NCBI RefSeq assembly: GCF_900091415.1
Contig: NZ_FMHU01000001.1
Span: 744,001-808,000, forward strand
DNA from: Micromonospora inyonensis
GTDB taxonomy: Bacteria > Actinomycetota > Actinomycetes > Mycobacteriales > Micromonosporaceae
DNA: 64,000 bases
Direction of reading: 5' to 3'
Shown piece after piece: positions 51,350-59,681 of this stretch. Below the pieces are notes generated by a model. The model had not been told where the DNA came from. It was given only the letters and a program-made list of their open reading frames with translations, and did no database searches. Numbering within the stretch: position 1 is the first letter of the stretch; each line of letters opens with the position of its first letter. The translations under genes and the position numbers were made by a program.

Positions 51350-52425
51350 GACTGCTCCCGCACGGCCGCCCGGACCTGCCGGATGCCGGCGAGGACGGCC
51401 TGCTCGGCGGCGGCGAGCTGGTCACGGGTCACCACGACCCCACCGTGGTGGGCGCGGATGAAGTCGTCGAAGGCGGCAGCGGTGGAACGCGGGGTGAAGC
51501 CGTACTCCTCGACGAGCCGGCTGGTGTCGACCACCCGGCCGTGCACGAAGAGGTCGACCTGGTCGAGGCCGAGTCGGCCGTACCCGAGGGTACGGGCGAG
51601 CGCGACCGCCCCGGAGAGCCCGGGTTCCAGCACCGGCACCTCGAGCCGACCGGCCCGGCGGATCGCCTGCGAGAGCGAGAGCACGCCCGGACCGGCGACG
51701 TTGTAGGTGCCGGGATGGTCCTCGACGATCGAGCGGTGCAGCACCTCCAGCGCGTCGTCGAAGTGGAGGAACTGCAACCGGGGGTCCCGGCCGAGGACGG
51801 TGGGGACGACCGGCTGACGGAAGTACCGGGTCAGCGTGGTGTCGGCGGTGGAGCCGATGAACGGCGCGAAGCGCAGCACGGTCGCGGTGACGTCGGGGCG
51901 GCGACGGCGGAAGCCGCGGACGTACCCCTCGATGTCCAGGATGTCGCGGCCGAACCCGCCGCGCGGTACCTCGCGCGGCTCGGTCTCCTCGGTGAAGACG
52001 GCCGGATCACGGAAGGAGACCCCGTAGGCGGCGGTCGACGACCGGACGACGACCTTGCGCAGCCGGGACGCCCGCTGACAGGCGGCGAGGAGCTGCATGG
52101 TGCCGATGACGTTCTGTTCCTTCATCGCCGCCCGGCCGCCCTGCTGCCGGTCGGGGGCGCTGACCAGCGCGAGGTGGACCACCGCGTCGACCTCCAGGTC
52201 GACCAGGAGGTCTCCGACCGAGCCGGCGTCGACGCGCACCCGCTCGACCCGGTCGAGCAGGTCGGCCGGCTCCGCCGCACCGGGCGGGTCGACGCCGATC
52301 ACCCGTTCGATCCGGGGGTCGGCGGCGAGCCGGGCGGCCACGTGTGCGCCGAGGTAGCGGCTGACCCCGGTCACGACGACGACCCCCGGAGCACCTGGGG
52401 TGCCACCGGGGGTCATGTCGCGCAC
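51346..52425 (-). CDS. NAD-dependent epimerase/dehydratase family (extended SDR)
   Basis: A 359-residue Rossmann-fold protein beginning VVVVTGVSRYLGAHVAARL, the T-G-x-x-x-x-x-G nucleotide motif. SSTAAYGVSF carries the usual Ser/Tyr region, but where most family members have a Y-x-x-x-K catalytic pair I read GGFGRDILDIEGY, so the Tyr and Lys are not obvious. It may be a regulatory or binding member rather than an active dehydrogenase. It overlaps the acyltransferase gene by 4 nt; a 112-nt gap with a terminator separates it from bS22. Confidence 0.78.
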   Translation of the reverse strand: MRDMTPGGTPGAPGVVVVTGVSRYLGAHVAARLAADPRIERVIGVDPPGAAEPADLLDRVERVRVDAGSVGDLLVDLEVDAVVHLALVSAPDRQQGGRAAMKEQNVIGTMQLLAACQRASRLRKVVVRSSTAAYGVSFRDPAVFTEETEPREVPRGGFGRDILDIEGYVRGFRRRRPDVTATVLRFAPFIGSTADTTLTRYFRQPVVPTVLGRDPRLQFLHFDDALEVLHRSIVEDHPGTYNVAGPGVLSLSQAIRRAGRLEVPVLEPGLSGAVALARTLGYGRLGLDQVDLFVHGRVVDTSRLVEEYGFTPRSTAAAFDDFIRAHHGGVVVTRDQLAAAEQAVLAGIRQVRAAVREQS

Positions 52426-52510
52426 CCTGCCCGGCAGGCCGGATCAGCGAGCCGGGACGTCCACGGCCTTCTCACCTGAGCCTCCGAGGGTCGACAGATG
52501 GCAAGTGGTG

Positions 52511-52537
52511 CCGGTGCCGGGTCACGCCCGGCACCGG
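52511..52537 (-). terminator. Terminator hairpin after bS22
   Basis: CCGGTGCCGGG (52511-52521) and CCCGGCACCGG (52527-52537) form an 11-bp perfect stem with a 5-nt loop, immediately after the bS22 stop on the minus strand. It separates the highly expressed ribosomal gene from the epimerase-acyltransferase pair. Confidence 0.8.
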
Positions 52538-52639
52538 TCACTTGCCGAGACGGCGACGCTGGACGCGGGTCTTGCGCAGCAGCTTGCGGTGCTTCTTCTT
52601 AGCCATGCGCTTGCGGCGCTTCTTGACCACCGAGCCCAT
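52538..52639 (-). CDS. Ribosomal protein bS22 / AURKAIP1-COX24-like peptide
   Basis: A 33-residue, very basic peptide, [18 protein letters not shown] followed by [15 protein letters not shown]. This matches the short actinobacterial AURKAIP1/COX24-domain proteins identified as the small-subunit ribosomal protein bS22. A GAAAGG ribosome site lies about 7 nt before the ATG. It is easily missed because of its size. A strong hairpin terminates it. Confidence 0.92.
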   Translation of the reverse strand: MGSVVKKRRKRMAKKKHRKLLRKTRVQRRRLGK

Positions 52640-52925
52640 ACGACAGCCTTTCGATGCAACGTGCGGGGCGGACCGGAGGCACCACGAAATGGTGCTGGTA
52701 CCGCTTGCGGACAACGGACCGGACCTGGTGGGTGGGCATCACGGCGCACCGCCGGGTGGTCACGGTCGGATCCAGGGTAGCCGGAGACCATCAGCAGGAC
52801 CAACGCGCCCCCGTCGATGGCCGTCACCACGCGCTCCGGGAAGCGCCGGACGTCGCTGCGGCCCGCGCCGTCGTACCGCTTCCGGCGGACGACCGTCGGG
52901 CCGCCGCGGCTCCCGCCGCCGATCG

Positions 52926-53135
52926 TCAGGCCGTCTCGGAGAACGCTCCACGCAGGTACTCGTGCACCGCGTGTTCGGGCACCCGGAACGACCGTCCGAC
53001 CCGCACGGCGGTCAGCTCACCGCTGTGCACGAGCCGGTAGACCGTCATCTTCGACACCCGCATGACCGCCGCCACCTCGGCGACGGTGAGGAACTTGACC
53101 TCCGACAGCCGTCCGTCGGACTGCGACCCGGCCAT
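52926..53135 (-). CDS. Small MerR-type HTH / excisionase-like DNA-binding protein
   Basis: A 69-residue protein that is essentially one winged HTH: FLTVAEVAAVMRVSKMTVYRL, then HSGELTAVRVGRSFRVPEHAVHEYL. The fold is that of excisionases and of BldC, but the sequence differs from Streptomyces BldC, so I do not use that name. It is highly conserved in this chromosomal position near bS22 and bldN in actinobacteria. A GTTACC-N5-GGTAAC site lies 71 nt upstream of the start, a plausible autoregulatory operator. The 286 nt between this gene and bS22 show nothing else. Confidence 0.82.
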   Translation of the reverse strand: MAGSQSDGRLSEVKFLTVAEVAAVMRVSKMTVYRLVHSGELTAVRVGRSFRVPEHAVHEYLRGAFSETA

Positions 53136-53502
53136 GGCTCACCGACCCATCCCATGCCCAGCGCGGCCTGCGACGGGTTCGTCCCGCCACCAGGGCAACG
53201 CGCGTGTTACCAGTACGGTAACGGGACGGCTGTGACCGGCGCGATCCCTTCGCGCATTTGATCTTGCGTTGGGCACGCTTCCGTCCCTGGTGAGCTGCGG
53301 CGGAAGGCGCCCGGTGGCTCCGGTGGCGCCACCGGGGCCACCGGGCGGGCGCCCCGGGCCGCTTGCGGACACGGTCCGGGGCTCCGCACTGGGAGCGTGC
53401 ACAGTGTCTCAGACCCGGCCGGTGGCCTGGACGGCGGTCGATCATGACCGTCCGCCCCCGCGGTGAGCTGGGGCCGGAAACGCCGACGGCGCGGGCAACC
53501 GG
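53136..53502. other. Intergenic region between HTH gene and metalloprotease gene
   Basis: A 367-nt gap with no gene. It holds the HTH gene promoter area and the inverted repeat at 53206-53222. The remainder is GC-rich sequence in which long frames are open only because of composition. Confidence 0.5.
53206..53222. promoter_or_regulatory. Operator-like inverted repeat GTTACC-N5-GGTAAC
   Basis: GTTACCAGTACGGTAAC has perfect 6-bp arms. It lies 71-87 nt upstream of the small HTH gene start, where a promoter is expected, and is AT-richer than its surroundings. Autoregulation by that HTH protein is the simplest hypothesis. Confidence 0.55.
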
Positions 53503-54831
53503 TCAAGCGGCCACGGCCCGCACCCGCGCGACGCACTCGTCGTGCAGCTCCGACCACGGCTCCCCGTACACCGTGCGGGCAGCCTCCGCCACCGGCCGGC
53601 GGTCGTGCACCACCGCCGCGAAGAAAGCCAGCAGACGCTGACCGCCGTACCGGTCTACCAGGTACCGGACCGCCAGGTAACCGACGCCGTAGCTGGCCGC
53701 GACCCGGTCGGCGGGAGCGTCGTCGGCAGGCGCGAGCGTGTCGAGCCGGCCGTCCCAGCCGCCCCCGACCAGCAGCCGCCGGACGTCGTCCAGCCCGGCG
53801 TACCGGCCCACCGGACGGCCACCCGCGCCGGCCAGCTCGGCCATCCCCTCCACCAGCCACCAGGCGTGCCGGCCGGACCAGCCCCCGGCGGGGAGCGAGG
53901 CGGCGTGGGTCAACTCGTGGCGGAGCAGGTCGGCGACGCCGCCCGTCCGCAACGCGTCCGCGTTCAGCACCACCTCGTGGTGTCCGCCGCCCACGGTCAC
54001 CACGTACCCGCCGGTCCACGCCGGCCGGCCGCCGCCGTACCAACGCCGCCACTCGTCCCGGCCGGCGTAGAAGATCCGGTACCGGTCCGGCCGGATGCCG
54101 TTCACGGCGTACCCGTCGGCGACCGCCGCGGCCGCCTCGGCCTCGGCGAGCAACCCGGGCAGACGGGCCCGCAGACCGACGGTGGTGGCCACCACCGTGC
54201 GCGGACCGACGGCGCTGACCAGCTCGCTGACCTCCCATGGCCGGGTACCGGTCTCGGCGGACACGGAGGGCTCGACGGCGACCAGGCGGGGCCCGTCGGG
54301 TGCCTCCCGCCACCGGGTGGCGGCCAGCACCGGGCTGGGGGTGCAGTCGGGCACGACCAGGCAGTACCGGTAGGTGACCAGTTGCCGCCACTGGCCCGGC
54401 TGGCCGGGTGCCGGGGCCGGCTGGCCGGGTGCCGGGGCCGGCTGGCCGGGTGCCGGGGCCGGCTGACCGCTCGGCTCGGCCCGCCAGACGGCGACCCGCA
54501 ACGCGCGCAGGGAGGCGAACCGTCGGGTGAGGTCGGCCCGTGCGGCCGGGTCGGCGACCGCGAGGAAGGCATCCCGGTCGCCGCGCAACAGTGCCCCGGA
54601 CTGCCGCTCGAGCTGGGTGTCGATCGCGGCGGCCAGCCGGGCGACCGGGCCGCTCGCCGGACCGCCGGGACGCGGCACCCTCTCGCCGGCCGACCGGTCC
54701 GCCGTCTCCCGGACCACCGCCGCCACCAACGCCGCAGGCAGGAGGCAGCCCAACGCCACGGCCACCACGGCGACGGCCGCCCAGAGGAGCCCGCGCCGCC
54801 TCCGCCGCAACCCGTGCCGCTCGTCCTCCAC
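53503..54831 (-). CDS. Membrane-anchored zinc metalloprotease (HExxH)
   Basis: A 442-residue protein. A basic N-terminus and one transmembrane helix (LLWAAVAVVAVALGCLLPAALVAAVV, about 15-40) lead to an extracytoplasmic region. The zinc motif LLRHELTHAAS (HELTH) is near residue 315, with WWLVEGMAELAG about 27 residues later supplying the third ligand Glu, as in gluzincins. A Gly-Gln-Pro-Ala-Pro-Ala-Pro repeat interrupts the middle. The substrate is unknown. It diverges from the PadR regulator across an 82-nt gap. Confidence 0.82.
   Translation of the reverse strand: MEDERHGLRRRRRGLLWAAVAVVAVALGCLLPAALVAAVVRETADRSAGERVPRPGGPASGPVARLAAAIDTQLERQSGALLRGDRDAFLAVADPAARADLTRRFASLRALRVAVWRAEPSGQPAPAPGQPAPAPGQPAPAPGQPGQWRQLVTYRYCLVVPDCTPSPVLAATRWREAPDGPRLVAVEPSVSAETGTRPWEVSELVSAVGPRTVVATTVGLRARLPGLLAEAEAAAAVADGYAVNGIRPDRYRIFYAGRDEWRRWYGGGRPAWTGGYVVTVGGGHHEVVLNADALRTGGVADLLRHELTHAASLPAGGWSGRHAWWLVEGMAELAGAGGRPVGRYAGLDDVRRLLVGGGWDGRLDTLAPADDAPADRVAASYGVGYLAVRYLVDRYGGQRLLAFFAAVVHDRRPVAEAARTVYGEPWSELHDECVARVRAVAA
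54400..54462. repeat. Three exact 21-bp tandem repeats within the metalloprotease gene
   Basis: Three identical 21-bp units (54400-54420, 54421-54441, 54442-54462) encode three copies of the heptapeptide GQPAPAP on the minus strand. The unit is a multiple of three, so copy-number changes would alter linker length without a frameshift. Confidence 0.9.
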
Positions 54832-54913
54832 GGCGGGAGAGTACGCCGTTCGGCTGTCCGGACTGCCGTTTGCGCCGGCTGGTCAGGGCTTCCGACTTAC
54901 CTAGACTCCGGTC

Positions 54914-55327
54914 ATGGCTCCCACCGGCCCCCGGCTCACCCCGCAGACGGTCGAGGTGCTGCGGCTGTTCCTCGCCGCGCCGGACCAGCCCCGGTACGGC
55001 CGGGACATCGCCCGCCAGACACGGCTGAAGACCGGCACACTGCACCCGATCCTGGCCCGGTTGGAGCTGGCCGGCTGGGTGGAGAGCTTCTGGGAGGACC
55101 CGGCCGCGCACGAGGCCCAGGGCCGGCCGCGCCGCCGGTACTACCGGCTCACCCCCGACGGGGTACGGGTGGCCCGCGCGGCCGTCGCCGGCCCGTCGGG
55201 TGACGCGGGCCCCGAGGCGACCCCGCCCGCCCTGCACCCGAATCCCGGTTCCAGCCGCACGACCGGGGTGCCGGGCTCCGGTCAAGAGTTACCGGGCCAC
55301 ATTGGCAGCAGGCGAAAGAATAGCTGA
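54914..55327 (+). CDS. PadR-family transcriptional regulator
   Basis: A 137-residue regulator. The winged helix covers residues about 8-90 (VEVLRLFLAAPDQPRYGRDIA, KTGTLHPILARLELAGWVES, and RRRYYRLTPDGVRVARAA as the wing). The final 45 residues are a disordered tail rather than the usual PadR dimerisation helix. TAGACT ends 6 nt before the ATG with no ribosome site, so a leaderless transcript is likely. CTAGAC also occurs as an inverted pair just after the gene. Confidence 0.83.
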   Translation: MAPTGPRLTPQTVEVLRLFLAAPDQPRYGRDIARQTRLKTGTLHPILARLELAGWVESFWEDPAAHEAQGRPRRRYYRLTPDGVRVARAAVAGPSGDAGPEATPPALHPNPGSSRTTGVPGSGQELPGHIGSRRKNS

Positions 55328-55330
55328 TAA

Positions 55331-55350
55331 CTAGACCGGTCAATGTCTAG
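55331..55350. promoter_or_regulatory. CTAGAC-N8-GTCTAG inverted repeat
   Basis: Six-bp arms separated by 8 bp, 4 nt after the PadR stop in an AT-rich patch. The same CTAGAC hexamer overlaps the proposed PadR -10 at 54901-54906. It may be a regulator half-site pair or a weak terminator. Confidence 0.4.
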
Positions 55351-55515
55351 CTAGGTAGGTTTCCAGGGAGCGCTCGCCGGCCGGACACGTCGGCCGGGTC
55401 CCGGCCGGTCGGCCGCCGGACCCTGCCGGCCGCCCGGCCCGTCGACCCGCCGGAGAACGGGGGCGGTGGGTCGGGCGGGCGCCCCCACCCGGGCCCCACC
55501 GGGCGCCCGGTGGGT

Positions 55516-55552
55516 CGCGGGCCGGCGGACGACGGGTCTCCGCCGGCCCGCG
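55516..55552 (-). terminator. Terminator hairpin after proline dehydrogenase
   Basis: CGCGGGCCGGCGGA (55516-55529) and TCCGCCGGCCCGCG (55539-55552) form a 14-bp perfect stem with a 9-nt loop, 18 nt downstream of the stop on the minus strand. Confidence 0.82.
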
Positions 55553-55570
55553 CCACGCCCGCCGGCCCGG

Positions 55571-56491
55571 TCACTTCCGGGAGAGCAGGGCGCGACCGAA
55601 GAAGGCGAGGTTGGCCGGGCGCTCGGCGAGCCGCCGCATGAGGTAGCCGTACCACTGGTCGCCGTAGGGCACGTACGTCCGAACGGTGTACCCGGCGGCG
55701 ACCAGCCGGGTCTGCTCATCGGGCCGGATGCCGTAGAGCATCTGGAACTCGAAGCTGTCCGGCCCCCGGTCGAACCAGCGCGCCCGGTCCTCCCCGATCC
55801 CGATCAGGCGGGGGTCGTGGGTGGCGAGCATCAGGTAGCCGTCGCCGGACATCAGCACGTTCATGCAGCGCACGTAGGAGCGGTCCACGTCCCGGGCCGA
55901 CTGGTACGCCACCGACTCCGGCTCCCGGTACGCGCCCTTGCAGAGCCGGACCCGGGAACCGGCGGTGGCCAGGTCCCGGCAGTCCGCCTCGGTCCGCCGC
56001 AGGTACGCCTGGAGCACCGCCCCGGTGCCGGGGTGGTCCTTGCGGAGCTTGGACAGGATGTCCAACGTCGAATCGGTGGTGGTGTGCTCCTCCATGTCCA
56101 GGGTGACCCTGGTGCCCGCCTCGTCGGCGGCGACACAGATGGCCCGCGCGTGGTCGTAGGCGAGCTGCTCGTCGAACTTCTGGCCGAGAGCGGAGAGCTT
56201 CACGCTGACCTCGGCGGCCGGGGTGAGCCCGCCGTCGCGCAGCCCCCCCAGCAGGGCGAGGTACTCGTCCCGGGCGGCGTTGGCCTGCTCGGGGTTGACG
56301 GTGTCCTCGCCCAGGTAGTCGAGGGTGACCGTGAGGCCGTCGGCGACGAGCCCGCGGGTTGCGCGCAACGCGTCGTCGGTACCGGCGCCGGCGACGAACC
56401 GGCGGACGACGTCCCGCGTGTAGGGAGCCGTCTCGACGAGCCGCTCGACCCGGGATGACCGGGCGGCGGCGAGGATGACCGAACGGAGCAT
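55571..56491 (-). CDS. Proline dehydrogenase (monofunctional)
   Basis: A 306-residue FAD enzyme oxidising proline to pyrroline-5-carboxylate. Signatures are the barrel strands VSVKLSALG, VTLDMEEH, RLCKGAYREP and EFQMLYGIRP, plus VRTYVPYG near the C-terminus. It is the stand-alone type, not fused to the P5C dehydrogenase domain found in enterobacterial PutA. ATG 56491 lies 6 nt after TACGCT (56498-56503), suggesting leaderless expression; the open frame further upstream is not conserved. The partner dehydrogenase is not in this window. Confidence 0.93.
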   Translation of the reverse strand: MLRSVILAAARSSRVERLVETAPYTRDVVRRFVAGAGTDDALRATRGLVADGLTVTLDYLGEDTVNPEQANAARDEYLALLGGLRDGGLTPAAEVSVKLSALGQKFDEQLAYDHARAICVAADEAGTRVTLDMEEHTTTDSTLDILSKLRKDHPGTGAVLQAYLRRTEADCRDLATAGSRVRLCKGAYREPESVAYQSARDVDRSYVRCMNVLMSGDGYLMLATHDPRLIGIGEDRARWFDRGPDSFEFQMLYGIRPDEQTRLVAAGYTVRTYVPYGDQWYGYLMRRLAERPANLAFFGRALLSRK

Positions 56492-56627
56492 GAGCCGAGC
56501 GTAACGCCCGGACCGGAAGCCGCGCCGGGCAGCGGCCACCTCGGCCAGCGGTCTGCTTTGCCCTGAAAACGCCCTCGGAAAAAGCGATGACCAGGGCCGA
56601 TCCTCTGCACGACCGGGTGACGACGCG

Positions 56628-56924
56628 GTGGCGACCATCGGCTACAACGAACGGGTGGAAAACCGCTCCCCTCGCCGGCTCCGGTCGGCCACCGTGCAAC
56701 TCGGCACGCTCACCGTGCTCGCGCTGGCCCTCTCCGGGTGCAACATGACCTCGGACGACGACGATGACGACTGCGCCCTCGGCCCGAGCGGCGGAGGCGG
56801 CACGGTGGCGCTGGCCCTCCAGAAGCCCGCCCCGGTCACCGGGGCGACCGCCCCGGAGCCGGTCGCGGGCGCCGTCCCGGAGCGCGGCGGCTTTGGCACC
56901 CACCTGGCCGACTGCGGCGGTTGA
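56628..56924 (+). CDS. Small lipoprotein next to ATP-grasp gene
   Basis: A 98-residue protein. An N-terminal Arg-rich segment and a hydrophobic helix end in the lipobox LALSGC; the mature part begins with N-M-T-S and a run of six Asp, then Gly/Ala/Pro-rich residues and Cys pairs. It may bind a cation or a basic partner. The ATP-grasp gene starts 2 nt after its stop. Enterobacterial YgiB/YgiC is a comparable lipoprotein/ATP-grasp pair, although this sequence is not a clear YgiB homologue. Confidence 0.65.
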   Translation: MATIGYNERVENRSPRRLRSATVQLGTLTVLALALSGCNMTSDDDDDDCALGPSGGGGTVALALQKPAPVTGATAPEPVAGAVPERGGFGTHLADCGG

Positions 56925-56925
56925 C

Positions 56926-58092
56926 GTGCGCCGGGAGACCCGCGCGCCCCGGCCCGGCTGGTGGGAGACGATCCGCGAGCAGGGGCTGGTCTACGCCGAG
57001 ACCGAGCTGCCCGACGGCGAACTCATGTCGTACTGGGACGAGACCGCGGCGTACGCCTTCGACCTGGCCGAGGTGCTCCGGCTGGAGGAGGCGACCGAGG
57101 AGCTGCACCGGATGTCGGTCGCCACCGCCGAGCACGTGGTGGCCCGCCACCGGTACGCCGACTTCGGCATCCCGGCGTGGGCGGCCGAGGCGGTGGCCCG
57201 GTCGCTGCGCGAGCGACCGCCCAGCCTCTACGGCCGGTTCGACCTCTGGTACGACGGCTCCTGGCCGCCGAAGTTGCTGGAGTACAACGCCGACACCCCC
57301 ACCAGCCTGGTCGAGGCGGGCATCATCCAGTGGTACTGGCTGGAGCAGACCCGGCCCGACCTGGACCAGTGGAACAGCCTGCACGAACGGCTGGTGGGCG
57401 CCTGGCACCGGATCGGGCGGGGCCTGCACGACCCCACCGTGCACGTGTTCTGGTCGCGGGAGGAGGACTCCGGCGAGGACCAGATGACCGCCGGCTACCT
57501 CGCCGAGTGTGCCCGGCAGGCCGGGCTCAAGGCCGAGCTGATGCCGATCCAGGAGATCGGCTGGGACGGCCGCCGCTTCGTCGACCGGTTCGACCGGCCG
57601 ATCACCACCTGTTTCAAGCTCTACCCCTGGGAGTGGATGGTCGCCGAGCCGTACGGGCGGCTCGCCCTGGAGCCGGGCACGCCGACCACCTGGATCGAGC
57701 CCGCCTGGAAGCTGCTGCTCTCCAACAAGGCGCTGCTGGCCGTCCTCTGGGAGCTGTACCCCGGGCACGAGCTGCTGCTCCCGGCGTACCTCGACTCGCC
57801 CCGGGGGATGGACGAGTACGTGGTCAAGCCCCTGCTCGGCCGGGAGGGTGGGTCGGTCCGGATCGTCACGGCCGGCGGTGCCGAGATCAGCAACCCGGGC
57901 ATCTACGGCGACGAGGGCTGGTGCTACCAGGAGTTCCGGGCACTGCCGGAGTTCGCCGGAAACCGGGTGGTGCTGGGCAGCTGGATCGTCGACGGCGAGT
58001 CGGCCGGCGCGGGCATCCGGGAGAGCGAGAGCCTGATCACCGACGGCTACGCCCGGTTCCTGCCCCACTACATCGATGCGCCACGCACCTGA
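56926..58092 (+). CDS. Glutathionylspermidine synthase-like ATP-grasp ligase
   Basis: A 388-residue ATP-grasp ligase of the YgiC/YjfC type, lacking the amidase domain of true GspSA. Typical blocks are LLEYNADTPTSLVEAG, CFKLYPWEWM, LLSNKALLAVLWELYPGH, VVKPLLGREGGSVRI and WCYQEFRALPEF. The C-terminal ATP-grasp fold should form an amide between a carboxylate and an amine; actinomycetes generally use mycothiol rather than glutathione, so the physiological substrates are probably different. GTG 56926 is 2 nt after the lipoprotein stop, so the pair is coupled. Confidence 0.83.
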   Translation: MRRETRAPRPGWWETIREQGLVYAETELPDGELMSYWDETAAYAFDLAEVLRLEEATEELHRMSVATAEHVVARHRYADFGIPAWAAEAVARSLRERPPSLYGRFDLWYDGSWPPKLLEYNADTPTSLVEAGIIQWYWLEQTRPDLDQWNSLHERLVGAWHRIGRGLHDPTVHVFWSREEDSGEDQMTAGYLAECARQAGLKAELMPIQEIGWDGRRFVDRFDRPITTCFKLYPWEWMVAEPYGRLALEPGTPTTWIEPAWKLLLSNKALLAVLWELYPGHELLLPAYLDSPRGMDEYVVKPLLGREGGSVRIVTAGGAEISNPGIYGDEGWCYQEFRALPEFAGNRVVLGSWIVDGESAGAGIRESESLITDGYARFLPHYIDAPRT

Positions 58093-58113
58093 CGAGTCGT
58101 CTACCGTTGGGGG

Positions 58114-58665
58114 GTGAACTTCGACGCGTACGCCCGGAACGGCGTTGACCTCGTCAACGCCCGCCTGGACGACCTCGACGACCTGCAATCCCTGCTCCCC
58201 GGTGACGACGCGGGGCTGCGCGAAGAGATCACGGAACGGGATCTGGCGACCTTCCGCCGGGCACGGAAACGGCTGCGTGGTGTCTTCGAGTACGGCGCCT
58301 CCGGCCAGGACGCCGAGGCCGTCGCCGAGCTGAACGCCCTGCTGGAGACGTACCCGGTGCACCCGCACATCTCCGGGCACGATTCCAGCGACTGGCACAT
58401 GCACCCGGCGAGCCGGGGCGCCTCGGTCGCCGTCGACTACCTGGCCGGCGCGGTCTGGGGGCTGGCGGTGTGGCTCTGCGAATACGGCAGCGCCCGGTTC
58501 GGAGTCTGCGCCGACGAGCGGTGCGGCAACGTGTACCTGGACACGTCGTCCAACTGCTGCCGGCGGTTCTGCTCGGAGCGCTGCGCCACCCGGTCCCACG
58601 TGGCCGCCCACCGGGCCCGCAAGCGCGCCGCCACCGTCGAGCAGCCCCTCACGCCGGTCAGCTGA
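58114..58665 (+). CDS. CGNR zinc-finger / ABATE-domain protein
   Basis: A 183-residue protein. An alpha-helical ABATE-like stress-response domain (residues 1-125) is followed by a C-terminal zinc finger with CADERCGNVYLD and CCRRFCSERCATRSHVAAHR, matching the CGNR motif. Such proteins are candidate DNA-binding regulators. GTG 58114 sits 6 nt after TACCGT (58102-58107), pointing to a leaderless transcript. A 15-bp minisatellite follows its stop. Confidence 0.87.
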   Translation: MNFDAYARNGVDLVNARLDDLDDLQSLLPGDDAGLREEITERDLATFRRARKRLRGVFEYGASGQDAEAVAELNALLETYPVHPHISGHDSSDWHMHPASRGASVAVDYLAGAVWGLAVWLCEYGSARFGVCADERCGNVYLDTSSNCCRRFCSERCATRSHVAAHRARKRAATVEQPLTPVS

Positions 58666-58672
58666 CCCGCCA

Positions 58673-58746
58673 CGTCCAGGTCCGGCGTGCCCAGGCCCGG
58701 CGTGCCCAGGCCCGGCGTGCCCAGACCCGGCGTGCCCAGACCCCGC
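58673..58746. repeat. 15-bp tandem repeat array
   Basis: Four full units of GTGCCCAGGCCCGGC or one-to-two-base variants (from 58687) preceded by a degenerate 14-bp unit at 58673. The array lies in the gap between the convergent CGNR and isomerase genes and starts 8 nt after the CGNR stop. Open frames across it are composition artefacts. Confidence 0.88.
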
Positions 58747-58796
58747 GGACACGGCTACGCGGCGCGGCTCAGCCGGCTCGGGCGCGGCCGGCTGAG

Positions 58797-59603
58797 TCAG
58801 GCGTCGACCGGAGAGGGGGCGGCGAGGTGCTGGCGGGCGAAGTCGAGGGCGGCACGCAGGTCGGCCTCGCGGACCGCGCGACTCTTCGCGCCCCGGGTGG
58901 CCACCTCCACCGCCACCGAACCGGTGAAGCCCCGGCCGGCCAGCGAGGAGAGCAGCCCGGCGCAGGGCTGGGTGCCGCGCCCCGGCACCAGGTGCTCGTC
59001 GCGCCCCTCGCCGGTGCCGTCGCCGAGGTGGACGTGGGCCAGCCGGTCACCCATCCGGTCGGCCATCGCCAGCGCGTCGGTGTGCGAGGCGGCGCAGTGC
59101 GACAGGTCGAGGGTGTACGCGTCGTACCCCGTGTCGGTCGGGTCCCAGCCGGGCAGGTACGGCACGAACTGCCGTCCCGCCATCCGCACCGGGTACATGT
59201 TCTCCACCGCGAACCGCAGCCCGCCGTGCCGTTGGCCGATCTCCGCGATGCCGTCGGCGAAGCCCCGGGCGTAGTCGCGCTGCCAGGTGAAGGGTGGGTG
59301 GACGACCACGGTCGGGGCTTCCAGGCTCTCGGCCAGCTCGGCCGCCTTCCGTAGCCGCTCCCACGGGTCGGGGCTCCACACCCGCTGGGTGACCAGGAGG
59401 CAGGGCGCGTGCACCGACAGGACCGGCACGCCGTAGTGCGCCGCGAGACCGCGCAGCGCACCGGCGTCCTGGCTGACGGCATCCGTCCAGACCATCACCT
59501 CGACGCCGTCGTAGCCGAGCGCCGCAGCCAACTGGAACGCCGCCGCGGTCGGCTCGGGGAAGACCGAGGAGCTGGAGAGGAGCACCGGGACGCGGGAAGT
59601 CAC
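58797..59603 (-). CDS. Sugar phosphate isomerase/epimerase family (AP endonuclease-2 fold)
   Basis: A 268-residue TIM-barrel protein: [46 protein letters not shown] and LAHVHLGDG are metal-ligand strands of the xylose-isomerase-like fold. The substrate is unknown. GTG 59603 lies 7 nt after TACCCT (59611-59616) with no ribosome site; ATG 59654 upstream is less likely. The tail ends near the minisatellite array. Confidence 0.82.
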   Translation of the reverse strand: MTSRVPVLLSSSSVFPEPTAAAFQLAAALGYDGVEVMVWTDAVSQDAGALRGLAAHYGVPVLSVHAPCLLVTQRVWSPDPWERLRKAAELAESLEAPTVVVHPPFTWQRDYARGFADGIAEIGQRHGGLRFAVENMYPVRMAGRQFVPYLPGWDPTDTGYDAYTLDLSHCAASHTDALAMADRMGDRLAHVHLGDGTGEGRDEHLVPGRGTQPCAGLLSSLAGRGFTGSVAVEVATRGAKSRAVREADLRAALDFARQHLAAPSPVDA

Positions 59604-59681
59604 GTCAACCAGGGTAGCCCGCGCCGACGGCGGCATCGTGACGAGCAGTCGCAAATCACTCGTAACATTCCAAGTCCGAAA

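Noticed and set aside
52926..53135. Naming the small HTH protein BldC
   Set aside because: The fold is the same, but the residues (VKFLTVAEVAAVMRVSK) differ from Streptomyces BldC, and excisionase-like proteins look alike.
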